Assembly: GCF_030718205.1 (NCBI RefSeq)
Contig: NZ_JAUZQF010000014.1
Span: 248,001-312,000, forward strand
Direction of reading: 5' to 3'
Length of the DNA stretch: 64,000 bases
Source of the DNA: Nonomuraea turcica
GTDB taxonomy: Bacteria > Actinomycetota > Actinomycetes > Streptosporangiales > Streptosporangiaceae
Each line of letters begins with the position of its first letter. Position 1 is the first letter of the stretch. Below the pieces are notes generated by a model, which worked only from the letters and a program-made list of their open reading frames with translations, searched no databases and had not been told where the DNA came from. This document shows positions 42,583-50,095 of this stretch, in pieces. The position numbers and the translations under genes are program-made.

Positions 42583-43377
42583 ATGGAAAGCAGCAGAGAA
42601 AGTGCACAACTAAAGGCAATAATCGTATCGCTTCTTTTGCTGGTGGTCGGCTTCGCCTTGCTGTCACTTAGCATTATTCTTTGGCCAACAGGGCTGGGGC
42701 AATTCACAAGAGCGCTGGCTATTGCATTGCTTACATCTGGGACGCTCGGATGGCTAGGTAATTTTACGCTGAGAAAGCATTTCCTAGAGGATGTCCATCA
42801 AACCGTGACGCGGGCATTGAGCGAGAACCAATCGGGTCTTTCGCAGCTCAAAGATTTGGGCATCACAAACGTGTTTGACGAACTTCCAAGAGATGACGTC
42901 CGCGACGAGCTAAATAACTCGAAGCACAACGTAATGGTACTCGATACGTGGATTGGCGAACCTGAGTTCCTGTTGAAGTGCATGGCCAAGGCGGCATCAC
43001 ACAACGCAACTGTAAGGATACTGATCCTGGATAGTGAATCGCCTTCGACAAAGGCGCGGTCTCAAGACTTGAATCTAGGGGAGACCTACATTGCCGATTC
43101 CCTTGCTACAAATAGGGCGCGCTTGCTAGCTCTCGCCAACGAGCACAATACCGTGCAAGTAAAACAGTACAACGCGCTTCCCTCAATGCAAATATTCGCC
43201 GGAGATAATACGGCATTTATAGGGTTCTTTTGGCATGGAAAGCCATCCCCTAACGGAACCAACCTTAGAATAAGCCTAGATTCAGCTTTCGGCGAGCAAT
43301 TGGTCCAAGAATTTGATGAGTTGTGGAAGAACGCATCTTCACTCGGCGGCCAGCCAGCAAAGCACAGCGCTGAGTAA
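42583..43377 (+). CDS. Unrecognised membrane protein with PLD-like soluble domain (cargo)
   Basis: 264 aa. Two membrane helices at ~12-33 (IIVSLLLLVVGFALLSLSII) and ~45-64, then a ~190-residue soluble domain (VMVLDTWIGEPEFLLKCMAK; VRILILDSES; AFIGFFWHG) whose alternating pattern suggests a phospholipase-D-like alpha/beta fold without a visible HKD motif. Codon use is AT-rich compared with the host. GGAGGG ~11 nt before ATG 42583. Flanked by the ~110-bp repeats. Possibly a membrane-acting defence or regulatory protein. Confidence 0.65.
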   Translation: MESSRESAQLKAIIVSLLLLVVGFALLSLSIILWPTGLGQFTRALAIALLTSGTLGWLGNFTLRKHFLEDVHQTVTRALSENQSGLSQLKDLGITNVFDELPRDDVRDELNNSKHNVMVLDTWIGEPEFLLKCMAKAASHNATVRILILDSESPSTKARSQDLNLGETYIADSLATNRARLLALANEHNTVQVKQYNALPSMQIFAGDNTAFIGFFWHGKPSPNGTNLRISLDSAFGEQLVQEFDELWKNASSLGGQPAKHSAE

Positions 43378-44167
43378 TCTCACTAGCGTTAACGCGCGCC
43401 ACCTCATCCCCTAGAACGCGGGACCAACCGGAGCCGCACGCTGTACGCACCCGTAAACCGGCCTACATCGCAACAGCGCACGCCGACCCCAATGGCTCCT
43501 ATGACCTGTCATAACGCTAGCTCCAACGTACTGAGCGGGCGCGCCGGGAACAGGTGCGGATGAGGGCGGCGGATCGCTTCGCCGAGGGCGCGACGGACGC
43601 GCAGGTGGCGGTGCAGCAGCAAAGTGCAGCAATCCCAGCGACCGTCACCGACCATGCGTGATCGATGCAGCGCCTCCGACCACCACACCGACTCAACGAC
43701 CCTCGCGCCACGAGTTGGCATCGAAGTGGTCACTCTGCTCAGAGCTCCCGATGCTGACATGCCGGCCGAGAGCCCTATCGCTACCGCAGCCGACGTCGAG
43801 ATGGACGCCGTAGCTCTCGGCATGAGAAATTCGGGTAGACCCAGGGCACCCGTCGACTACCGGCAGGACAACCAGCGCGCGAGGAACCTCACCGGGACAC
43901 GTGTAGGCGGCTTGCCCTGGTGCGGCCGGCTCAGTATGGCTAACGCCTGCCCGACGAGGAGATGACCACAATGTCGCCCGGCGCGTGGCTCAGACAGAGT
44001 AAGTTTTACTTGGCTCGGAGTATCAGAGGTGACTCGCCCGACCTCCTAGACAGCAAGGGGCAGGGCGATATATACCGCCGTTGAAGTAGCGGATGAAAAT
44101 TTCCCTTAGGAATGAATTCTTGAGCTCGTGGCCGAGATAGCTTATCTCGCGACAAGGAGTAGCATTG
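43378..44167. other. 790-bp region without a convincing gene
   Basis: Frames here look random. The only structure noted is repeat copy 2 (43862-43967). Sequence around 43990-44160 is AT-rich and may hold the promoter of the nuclease gene. Confidence 0.5.
43862..43967 (+). repeat. Imperfect ~110-bp direct repeat, copy 2
   Basis: Partner of 42202-42315, same orientation, 1660 bp away; differs by small deletions (for instance after GGACACGTGTA). Confidence 0.85.
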
Positions 44168-44725
44168 ATGGGAGCGTCACGGATGAATTCTCCTTTATGG
44201 AGAACATACGAGGAGCAAGTAGCACAACTTCTCGCGACGTTCGATGCCGAAGCAGAGGTAATCCACAATAAGCGCACGACCGCAAAGCTTAGTAAGGTTG
44301 TTCGACAAGTAGACGTATGGGTGCGCGGAAAAATAATAGGCCAAGAGATCGTCATAGCTGTTGAGTGCAAGCTTAAATCCCGCCCCCTTGAGATAGGCGC
44401 TGTTGATGAATTTATTGGCAAACTCCTTGATCTCGGAGCTGATCGCGGCGTCCTCTATTCGGCCTCGGGAATGACACCGAACGCTGTCTATCGGGCTAGT
44501 GCCGCTTCAAATCCAAGCGTCATACCCGTCTCGCTTGAGCCTGCACCTGGCCCGCGTAGTGTTCCTGGGCTGCCAATGGGGCATGAAGATCCTGACTATG
44601 CGGAGTGGTTGAACAGCAAGGTCTATCGATGGTTGCTTATGTCGAAGCAATGGTTGCCCTATTATGTGCGCTCGGAGCTTGGCGAAAAGGACCAGCGCTG
44701 GGAAGAGGCTAACCTTCCTGAGTAG
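44168..44725 (+). CDS. Mrr-like restriction-endonuclease-fold protein (cargo)
   Basis: 185 aa. Residues ~12-115 form a PD-(D/E)xK nuclease core: VDVWV (Asp49) and VECKLK (Glu66, Lys68), with conserved VIHNKR before and GVLYSASGMTPNAV after, as in Mrr/DUF2034-type nucleases. All catalytic positions are present. ATG 44168 with AAGGAG; TTG 44165 is possible. It ends 56 bp before the proteasome-like gene, same strand, so the two are likely co-transcribed. AT-rich codons mark it as acquired. Confidence 0.8.
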   Translation: MGASRMNSPLWRTYEEQVAQLLATFDAEAEVIHNKRTTAKLSKVVRQVDVWVRGKIIGQEIVIAVECKLKSRPLEIGAVDEFIGKLLDLGADRGVLYSASGMTPNAVYRASAASNPSVIPVSLEPAPGPRSVPGLPMGHEDPDYAEWLNSKVYRWLLMSKQWLPYYVRSELGEKDQRWEEANLPE

Positions 44726-44781
44726 TCCGGAGCACGCAAAAACGAGAGAGCGTAGCATAACTAGACGAAGTGGAGCTCTGC

Positions 44782-46575
44782 GTGACATTAAATGTGACGG
44801 TTCTGACACGAACGCGCATTTATCAATCTTCCGATTTCCGACTGACTGCTGGCGAGCTGATAATTAGCAACGCGGCCATGAAACTGGTAACGCTTCATTA
44901 TCCGTCATTTAACGGCTTTGTTTCCTACACGGGACTAGCGCAGGAGCAGATCGGGGCTCCGCAAAATACCGCCGATAGAATTATTGAGTGGTTGCAAGGC
45001 AAGCCGAACCTCGCATTCCATGAAGTTGTCGAGATCTTGCGACTTGGAGCTTCTGCCTACATATCTGATATTGAAAAAAGGACCGGTATTCGCCATCGGC
45101 TGACGCTTATCGTTGCGGCGTTTGTGCAAGCAAAGCCAACCGTAGCTGTCATTTCCAATTTCGAATCCACAGAAGGTCGGGGCTCGACTAAGACTGGCGT
45201 TGACATGATAGTAAGTTGGGGAGCGCTTCGTGCCGGGGCAAATCCACGGGTGATTATTACTGGGTGCAAACCCGCTGTTGCCGCGAAGGAGCGTACCAGA
45301 CTTGAGCAGCTCATAGACGATGCCGGCGAGGACTCCGCTAGAATTCGAGTCGCAATCGAAGAGCTCAACCGCGATGCCTCAAGATCGCCGAAGTGGGGCA
45401 ACGGTATCAGCGAAAACTGTACCGTGGTTTCACTGGATTCCAGCGGAGCCGGTCTGCAAGATTTTGCACGTGGTACGGCAGTCAAAACGTACTCAATCTT
45501 GAATGGTGTTTACCTCGACATGGAAGCTGTCCTGTCGGATCTCGGCATGCAGTCTAGCTCAATTGTAGGAGCTGCTTTTGGTAGCAGTAAGCAATCAAAT
45601 AGACGTTCCTATGCTTGTGATCGAGTAACGGTTGATTTCGGAGCCTCCAGTTTCGAGATTGTAGAGATTGCCTACGCCTTCAATGCTGATTGCCATCCCT
45701 ACGGCATAAATAATAGCGGAACGGTCATCGGTGCAAGTAGCAGGCCGGATAATCGGGCTTGGTATCAGTACTGGACATGGAATCCTGAATTCGGCATGTC
45801 CAATCTAGATTATTGGAGCCAGAGCTGCAGTGCTGCGATCAACGAAAGCGGAAGTGTTGCCGTGAGTTGTCGCAATATAGAGGGAGAAGCCACGCTATTA
45901 GTGATAGAGGAGGGTGGTGAGCGACTTCTTAATTTGCCGGACCATATGATGGAGCCTGAAATCACCACTATCAACTCGGCTGGCGTGGTGGGCGGTGCGG
46001 CAAGCATTAATCGTGACGTCACGGATGGGAATCGGACTAGACCGGCGATTTGGGATCCCAGTGGGTCATTGCTAATTCTCGATCAACTATGCGGTGGAGA
46101 AAACGGCAGAGTTGTGGCCCTAAATGACTCAGGCGTTGCGCTAGTGTGGGCCAACCGAGGGCTATGGGGACGACTGCCTTTGGTGTGGGATATCAATACG
46201 AACACAGTGAAGTCGTTGCCCGCTGGAATAATTCCTCTATATATTACCAACGCGGGGCACGTGATCGGAATCGGTCAGGCCCCGGGCGGACAAGTTCCCG
46301 TCATTTCATACAATCAAGAAACATGGGAGGCGGTTCCAGTCCGTGGAGGCTTTGCCCCGAACGTCGCTAATAATAATCTCCTGATAGCCGGACGAGTGGA
46401 GATCGATGGATACTACGTCCCATGGACGCTTCTAACTGATAGCACCCCTACCATGCTTTCAACCTATCAATATCACAACGCAAGCTTGAATGCCGTGAAC
46501 GATAACGGTGTATTGGTGGGACAGGCATCGACAGATCATGAACAGCATGTACTTCTTTGGAGACCGCCAAAGTAA
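44782..46575 (+). CDS. Proteasome-like Ntn-hydrolase fused to HAF repeats (cargo)
   Basis: 597 aa. With GTG 44782 as start (GGAG 7 nt upstream), the residue after Met is Thr, and numbering from it places Asp at 17 (YQSSDFRLT) and Lys at 33 (NAAMKLVTL), exactly the T1-D17-K33 set of proteasome beta subunits and HslV. GFVSYTG follows near position 44-50. The N-terminal domain runs to ~235. From ~260 the protein is built of HAF-type repeats (GINNSGTVIG, AINESGSVAV, TINSAGVVGG, ALNDSGVALV, YITNAGHVIG, AVNDNGVLVG), a beta-propeller-like array. A frame from 44770 exists but would bury the Thr. Peptidase activity and a recognition role for the repeats are inferred. Confidence 0.78.
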   Translation: MTLNVTVLTRTRIYQSSDFRLTAGELIISNAAMKLVTLHYPSFNGFVSYTGLAQEQIGAPQNTADRIIEWLQGKPNLAFHEVVEILRLGASAYISDIEKRTGIRHRLTLIVAAFVQAKPTVAVISNFESTEGRGSTKTGVDMIVSWGALRAGANPRVIITGCKPAVAAKERTRLEQLIDDAGEDSARIRVAIEELNRDASRSPKWGNGISENCTVVSLDSSGAGLQDFARGTAVKTYSILNGVYLDMEAVLSDLGMQSSSIVGAAFGSSKQSNRRSYACDRVTVDFGASSFEIVEIAYAFNADCHPYGINNSGTVIGASSRPDNRAWYQYWTWNPEFGMSNLDYWSQSCSAAINESGSVAVSCRNIEGEATLLVIEEGGERLLNLPDHMMEPEITTINSAGVVGGAASINRDVTDGNRTRPAIWDPSGSLLILDQLCGGENGRVVALNDSGVALVWANRGLWGRLPLVWDINTNTVKSLPAGIIPLYITNAGHVIGIGQAPGGQVPVISYNQETWEAVPVRGGFAPNVANNNLLIAGRVEIDGYYVPWTLLTDSTPTMLSTYQYHNASLNAVNDNGVLVGQASTDHEQHVLLWRPPK

Positions 46576-46969
46576 GATATCCAGGTTTAGATTAGTTGGC
46601 AGGCTCCGTGCAGACTATGAACGATCGGCATGCAGTGTGCAGCACCAAGGTGCTGCAACCTCACCGGCCAACGGTGACCTCCCACGATTTCCATGGGCGG
46701 CCTGACTACGCAACGATCCTTATCGGCCTCTACGCAGCGAGTTCGGGACAAAGAGGTGGGTCGTCAGCCGAGACTGGTGTCCCGGGCGGCCGGCGCTATC
46801 GTCGAGAGACACTGGCGCAAGAATTCCATGAAGAATTTGTAACGGGACGCCGTTCCCTTGCTCATCGCAGTCCTGATGGATTGGGGTACGTGAATTCTAG
46901 TCACCGTCTGGTTCGTAGTACGGTCCACTGTGTAGGACGTTGCTCACCGCTGAATTGTTCTCATAAGTA
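46576..46969. other. 394-bp gap between convergent cargo genes
   Basis: No supportable gene and no strong hairpin noticed. A plus-strand frame (46596-47048) overlaps the next gene antisense and looks random. Confidence 0.45.
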
Positions 46970-48178
46970 TCAAGCTGGTTGCTTCCCTTCAACGGTAGCC
47001 TTCCACCAATTGATAAGGGAGCCGCGTACCAAATACTCGAACATTTGAAGGTTCATAGTCGGCGCGCACTCAAGCGTGGACGCTCGAAATATCATCTCCC
47101 AGGCTATGCCGCTTCGCTGTGACACGAACGGAGGGTTGCACATGGCACCTGGAATTGGTGTTCCGGCATGAAGATCTTTTGATCGCGCAGAATATACTGC
47201 CTTCAGATAGTCCGGCAGAGTGGACCACTTCATGCGGGCCTGGCCCGTCGGGCGTCGTTCTGGTGGTGACGGCTTGAATTCTTCGAAAAACCGAAGAAAC
47301 TTAGCGGTCACCCTCTGTTGATCTGCGAATAGCTCCGTTACCCGGATAGTTAGCGCCTCATCGTTCGTCCTGGCCACCCAATCTGCGATGTCCGGGTGTA
47401 GAGTTTTAAGCCGGGTCAGCGGTGGGTCGTCTTTTGCGAGCTGCGCAATAACCTCGGCTGCGGTTACGAGCCGTAGCCATGCTTGACGGGGATCGGCATC
47501 CGCGATCCATATCGCGTCTTGATATGACCGCGCCGCGCGCACCAAAGCTCGCGACTGCTTCAGGCTTAGGTGAGCATACCGGTTTAGCAGCGATAATTGT
47601 TCAGTTTGGGCCTCCCGTCCACGCTCTCCCAAGTATGGGAACACAGGCTGGGAGGTGGGTTGTGGCAAGTAGGGCGCAGGTCCGGGATCATGCGGATATC
47701 CGAACGAGTTGTCGGCACGCAAGTCGAAGTATCGCGAGATCCCCCCTGAGCGAAGCCTTATCCCTAAAAGGAGCGACACCAGCGCGGCGAGTTCCTGGCC
47801 TGCGTCGCCACCGTGGCTGACATCACGCTGGTCTTGGTCCCATGCGAAGTCCACTATTTCATCGGGCGTCGGTGGCAGATACTGCTCAACCCGGATTATT
47901 AGGCCAAGCCGAGCTGGTCCATACACTCGATCCCACGGGTCTACGCGATCGGCTGTCGACATCACCCTATACGGGTCAGCGGCTCTGTCTACGAAGACGT
48001 CCAGCCGGTCGGTGTAGCACGCCAACTCAAGCGCGGCTGTACAGGGTTGGCCGTGGAGTTTGGCTTTCGCGTTTTCCCAGCCCCAGGGTCCACTCGGCGT
48101 TGTCAGCATCGCATCAATGTAGCCGCGGCCCTCGACTTGAGGTACTCCATACGGCTTACGTCCGGAGCGGAGCGACAC
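46970..48178 (-). CDS. Unrecognised protein with HEPN-like C-terminal domain (cargo)
   Basis: 402 aa, no membrane segment. The C-terminal ~200 residues are helical with WLRLVTAAEVIAQLA and YSARSKDLHAG; the R332-x4-H337 motif preceded by a long helix and repeated Arg/Glu is the pattern of HEPN RNases of the ApeA-like group. The N-terminal half (ELACYTDRLDVFVDRAADPY) is unfamiliar. GTG 48178 is the longest start; ATG 48109 is possible. It stands alone on the minus strand at the right end of the element. A role as an abortive-infection-type RNase is a guess. Confidence 0.65.
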   Translation of the reverse strand: MSLRSGRKPYGVPQVEGRGYIDAMLTTPSGPWGWENAKAKLHGQPCTAALELACYTDRLDVFVDRAADPYRVMSTADRVDPWDRVYGPARLGLIIRVEQYLPPTPDEIVDFAWDQDQRDVSHGGDAGQELAALVSLLLGIRLRSGGISRYFDLRADNSFGYPHDPGPAPYLPQPTSQPVFPYLGERGREAQTEQLSLLNRYAHLSLKQSRALVRAARSYQDAIWIADADPRQAWLRLVTAAEVIAQLAKDDPPLTRLKTLHPDIADWVARTNDEALTIRVTELFADQQRVTAKFLRFFEEFKPSPPERRPTGQARMKWSTLPDYLKAVYSARSKDLHAGTPIPGAMCNPPFVSQRSGIAWEMIFRASTLECAPTMNLQMFEYLVRGSLINWWKATVEGKQPA

Positions 48179-48646
48179 CGAGCATCACTGGTAAATCTGC
48201 GGGTAGCTGAGATACAGACCGGGAAAACCGCAGCTCAGACGCATCTTGCAGTAGGACTGCGTGGTCGCAACCGGGAGCCTATCCATGCGCTGATCGCAGA
48301 AGAGGGCACCTGCTCGGCGCACGCCTGCCAGTCAGGCGGCGACCAGGTGGGGACCACACGCCATGCGCGCCCGAAAACGCGACCCGTTCAGACACACCTC
48401 ACGATGATCAACATCAGCGCCCTGAGCTGGAAATTCGTCAACTCCATCGTTCTGGAGGTCAAGTGCTGTGCGCTGGGAGGAACATCGGTCGCCTGACTCC
48501 CCTCTCCTGCGCCCACCTGCCCCCAGGGCACAACGAGGGCACATGAGCACGTGAAACGCTGATAGGCGTCCACAACCCGCGAAAGGCACCACCGCAGCTC
48601 AGAGGCCCGGTGGCGCCATTCGCGCAGGTCAACGTCCCGGGTCCAT
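48179..48646. other. Right terminal region of the AICE, non-coding
   Basis: 468 bp with no supportable gene. It contains a third AGGGCAC box (48303-48309) and the paired boxes at 48525-48542. Confidence 0.5.
48525..48542 (+). promoter_or_regulatory. Candidate integrase arm-type sites (right arm)
   Basis: AGGGCAC at 48525-48531 and 48536-48542, again 11 bp apart and in the same orientation as the left pair, 104 bp before attR. Confidence 0.55.
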
Positions 48647-48663
48647 CACATCTCGGTGTACTA
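48647..48663. repeat. attR: 17-bp core direct repeat at the right end of the AICE
   Basis: CACATCTCGGTGTACTA, identical to 29956-29972. Its last three bases are the reverse complement of the epoxide hydrolase stop codon. Confidence 0.92.
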
Positions 48664-49791
48664 ACCCAGAGCCGTGAAGAACTCCCGGACGTCGGCCACG
48701 AACGTCTCCGGCTGCTCCAGCGCGGCGAACGTGCCGCCGCGCTCGTGCTCCACCCAGCCGACGATGTTGTTGTCCCGCTCGGCGAAGCGCCGGATCGGCC
48801 GCAGGATGTCCTTGGGGAACACCGAGATCGACGTCGGCACCGTCGCGGGTTTGAGCTCCCATGCGACGCTGGTGTCCTGGTCGGTGTCGGGCGTCTCGAC
48901 GAAGGAGCGGGCCGCCGACCCCGCGGTGTTGGTCAGCCAGTAGAGCATGACCGTGGTGAGCAGCCGGTCGGCGTCGATCTCGGCGTCGCTCCACTCGTGG
49001 TAGACGCTGGCGAACCAGGCCAGCAGCGCGACGGGGGAGTCGGCCATGCCGTACGCGAACGTCTGCGGGCGGGTGGACTGGATGAGCTTGTAGCCGTACT
49101 GGTCGGTCAGGTAGCGCTCGCGGAAGGCCATCCGCTCCTGCTCCACCTCGGTCAGGCCGTCGAGCTCGCCGGGGGCGCCGATGGGGAAGCAGATGATGCC
49201 GTTGCCGTGCATGCCGGCGACCCGCTCGGGGGCCAGCACGCCGACCTCGCGTGAGATCCACGTGCCCCAGTCGCCGCCCTGTACCCCGAAGCGCTCGTAT
49301 CCGAGCCGGGTCATGAGCTGCAGCCAGGCGCGGGCGATCCGGGTGGAGCCCCATCCCGCCTCGCGGGTGGGGCCGGACAGGCCGTAGCCCGGCAGGGACG
49401 GGATGACCAGGTGGAATTCGCGGCTGAGCGGCTCGATCACGTCGAGGTATTCCACCGGGGAGCTGGGCCAGCCGTGGGTGATCAGCAGGGGCAGGGCGCC
49501 GGGGTCGGCGCAGCGCACGTGGAGGAAGTGGATGCGCTGCCCATCGATCTCGGTGACGAACTGGTCGTGCGCGTTGAGCTCGGACTGTGCCGCGGGCCAG
49601 TCGTAGCCGGTGCGCCAGTGCTCGACCAGGCCCTGGAGGTGGGCGAGGGGAACGCCGTAGCTCCAGCCGAGCCCGGGCACCTCGTCCGGCCAGCGCACCC
49701 GCTCGAGCCGGGCATGCAGGTCCGCCAGCTCGGCCGGATCGGTCTCCAGGCGGAAGGGCCGGATGTCACTCAGGGTCAACGTGTCTCCCAT
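48661..49791 (-). CDS. Epoxide hydrolase (EHN + alpha/beta-hydrolase)
   Basis: 376 aa. The N-terminal epoxide-hydrolase domain (residues ~5-110, FRLETDPAELADLHARLERVRWP) is followed by an alpha/beta-hydrolase fold with HGWPSSPVEYL (oxyanion HGWP) and nucleophile elbow QGGDWGTWI (Asp). A catalytic Tyr and late His (WVEHERGGTFAALEQP) are in place. It hydrolyses epoxides to diols (family knowledge). ATG 49791 was chosen because an 8-bp dyad lies just upstream; a longer frame to 49857 crosses that dyad. Its stop codon lies in the attR core. Confidence 0.92.
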   Translation of the reverse strand: MGDTLTLSDIRPFRLETDPAELADLHARLERVRWPDEVPGLGWSYGVPLAHLQGLVEHWRTGYDWPAAQSELNAHDQFVTEIDGQRIHFLHVRCADPGALPLLITHGWPSSPVEYLDVIEPLSREFHLVIPSLPGYGLSGPTREAGWGSTRIARAWLQLMTRLGYERFGVQGGDWGTWISREVGVLAPERVAGMHGNGIICFPIGAPGELDGLTEVEQERMAFRERYLTDQYGYKLIQSTRPQTFAYGMADSPVALLAWFASVYHEWSDAEIDADRLLTTVMLYWLTNTAGSAARSFVETPDTDQDTSVAWELKPATVPTSISVFPKDILRPIRRFAERDNNIVGWVEHERGGTFAALEQPETFVADVREFFTALG

Positions 49792-49796
49792 CGTTG

Positions 49797-49823
49797 TCGT
49801 ATGCCGTACCGTACAGCATACGA
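49797..49823. promoter_or_regulatory. Operator-like dyad upstream of the epoxide hydrolase
   Basis: TCGTATGC (49797-49804) and GCATACGA (49816-49823) are exact inverted repeats with an 11-nt centre that is itself near-symmetrical (GTACCGTAC). It lies immediately before the ATG, typical of TetR-type repression; no TetR gene is adjacent. Confidence 0.5.
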
Positions 49824-49849
49824 TAGAAGCGCGCAACGGGGTCAGCACG

Positions 49850-50055
49850 TCATGCATCGGCTTCCTCCACGTAGTGCCGCACGATCCGTCCCAGCAGCGG
49901 CCGGCTCAGCGCGCAGGCGTAGATCGACGGCGCGAAAACGGCCACGGCCGGTCCGCGGCCGGGAGGAGGGCCTGCGAGATCGCGAACACCACGGCCCCGA
50001 CGGGCACGGCGGCGAACAGGTGCAGCACCGCCGGCGCGATCGGGGCCGGCGCCAT
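49850..50055 (-). pseudogene. Possible remnant of a small membrane-protein gene
   Basis: A minus-strand frame from ATG 50055 encodes a hydrophobic start (VLHLFAAVPVGAVVFAISQALLP) and then terminates, while another frame continues with a plausible end (FAPSIYACALSRPLLGRIVRHY) to TGA 49850. This looks like one gene broken by a frameshift. No family was recognised, and it may instead be chance. Confidence 0.3.
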
Positions 50056-50095
50056 GGGCGGCGTAGAGCGGGCCGAAGAGTGCTCGGCGCCCGCG

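Larger units (their letters stand above)
29956..48663. mobile_element. Integrated AICE (pSAM2-type integrative and conjugative element), ~18.7 kb
   Basis: It is bounded by the 17-bp direct repeats at 29956-29972 and 48647-48663. It carries every core AICE module: tyrosine integrase, excisionase, RepSA-type rolling-circle initiator, FtsK/SpoIIIE-like Tra, a DUF2637 Spd protein, a KorSA-like GntR repressor and a Nudix protein like pSAM2 Pif. Gene order (int-xis-rep adjacent to attL; regulators central; cargo at the right end) matches the family. The cargo third is visibly AT-richer than the host and the core. The host genes on either side become neighbours with overlapping stops when the element is removed in silico. 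Confidence 0.95.

Noticed and set aside
46596..47048. A 150-codon plus-strand frame between cargo genes
   Set aside because: No ribosome site, random-looking content, and overlaps the HEPN-like gene antisense.
48303..48309. A third AGGGCAC box as an additional integrase arm site
   Set aside because: Single, without the 11-bp partner; a 7-mer of this kind is expected by chance.
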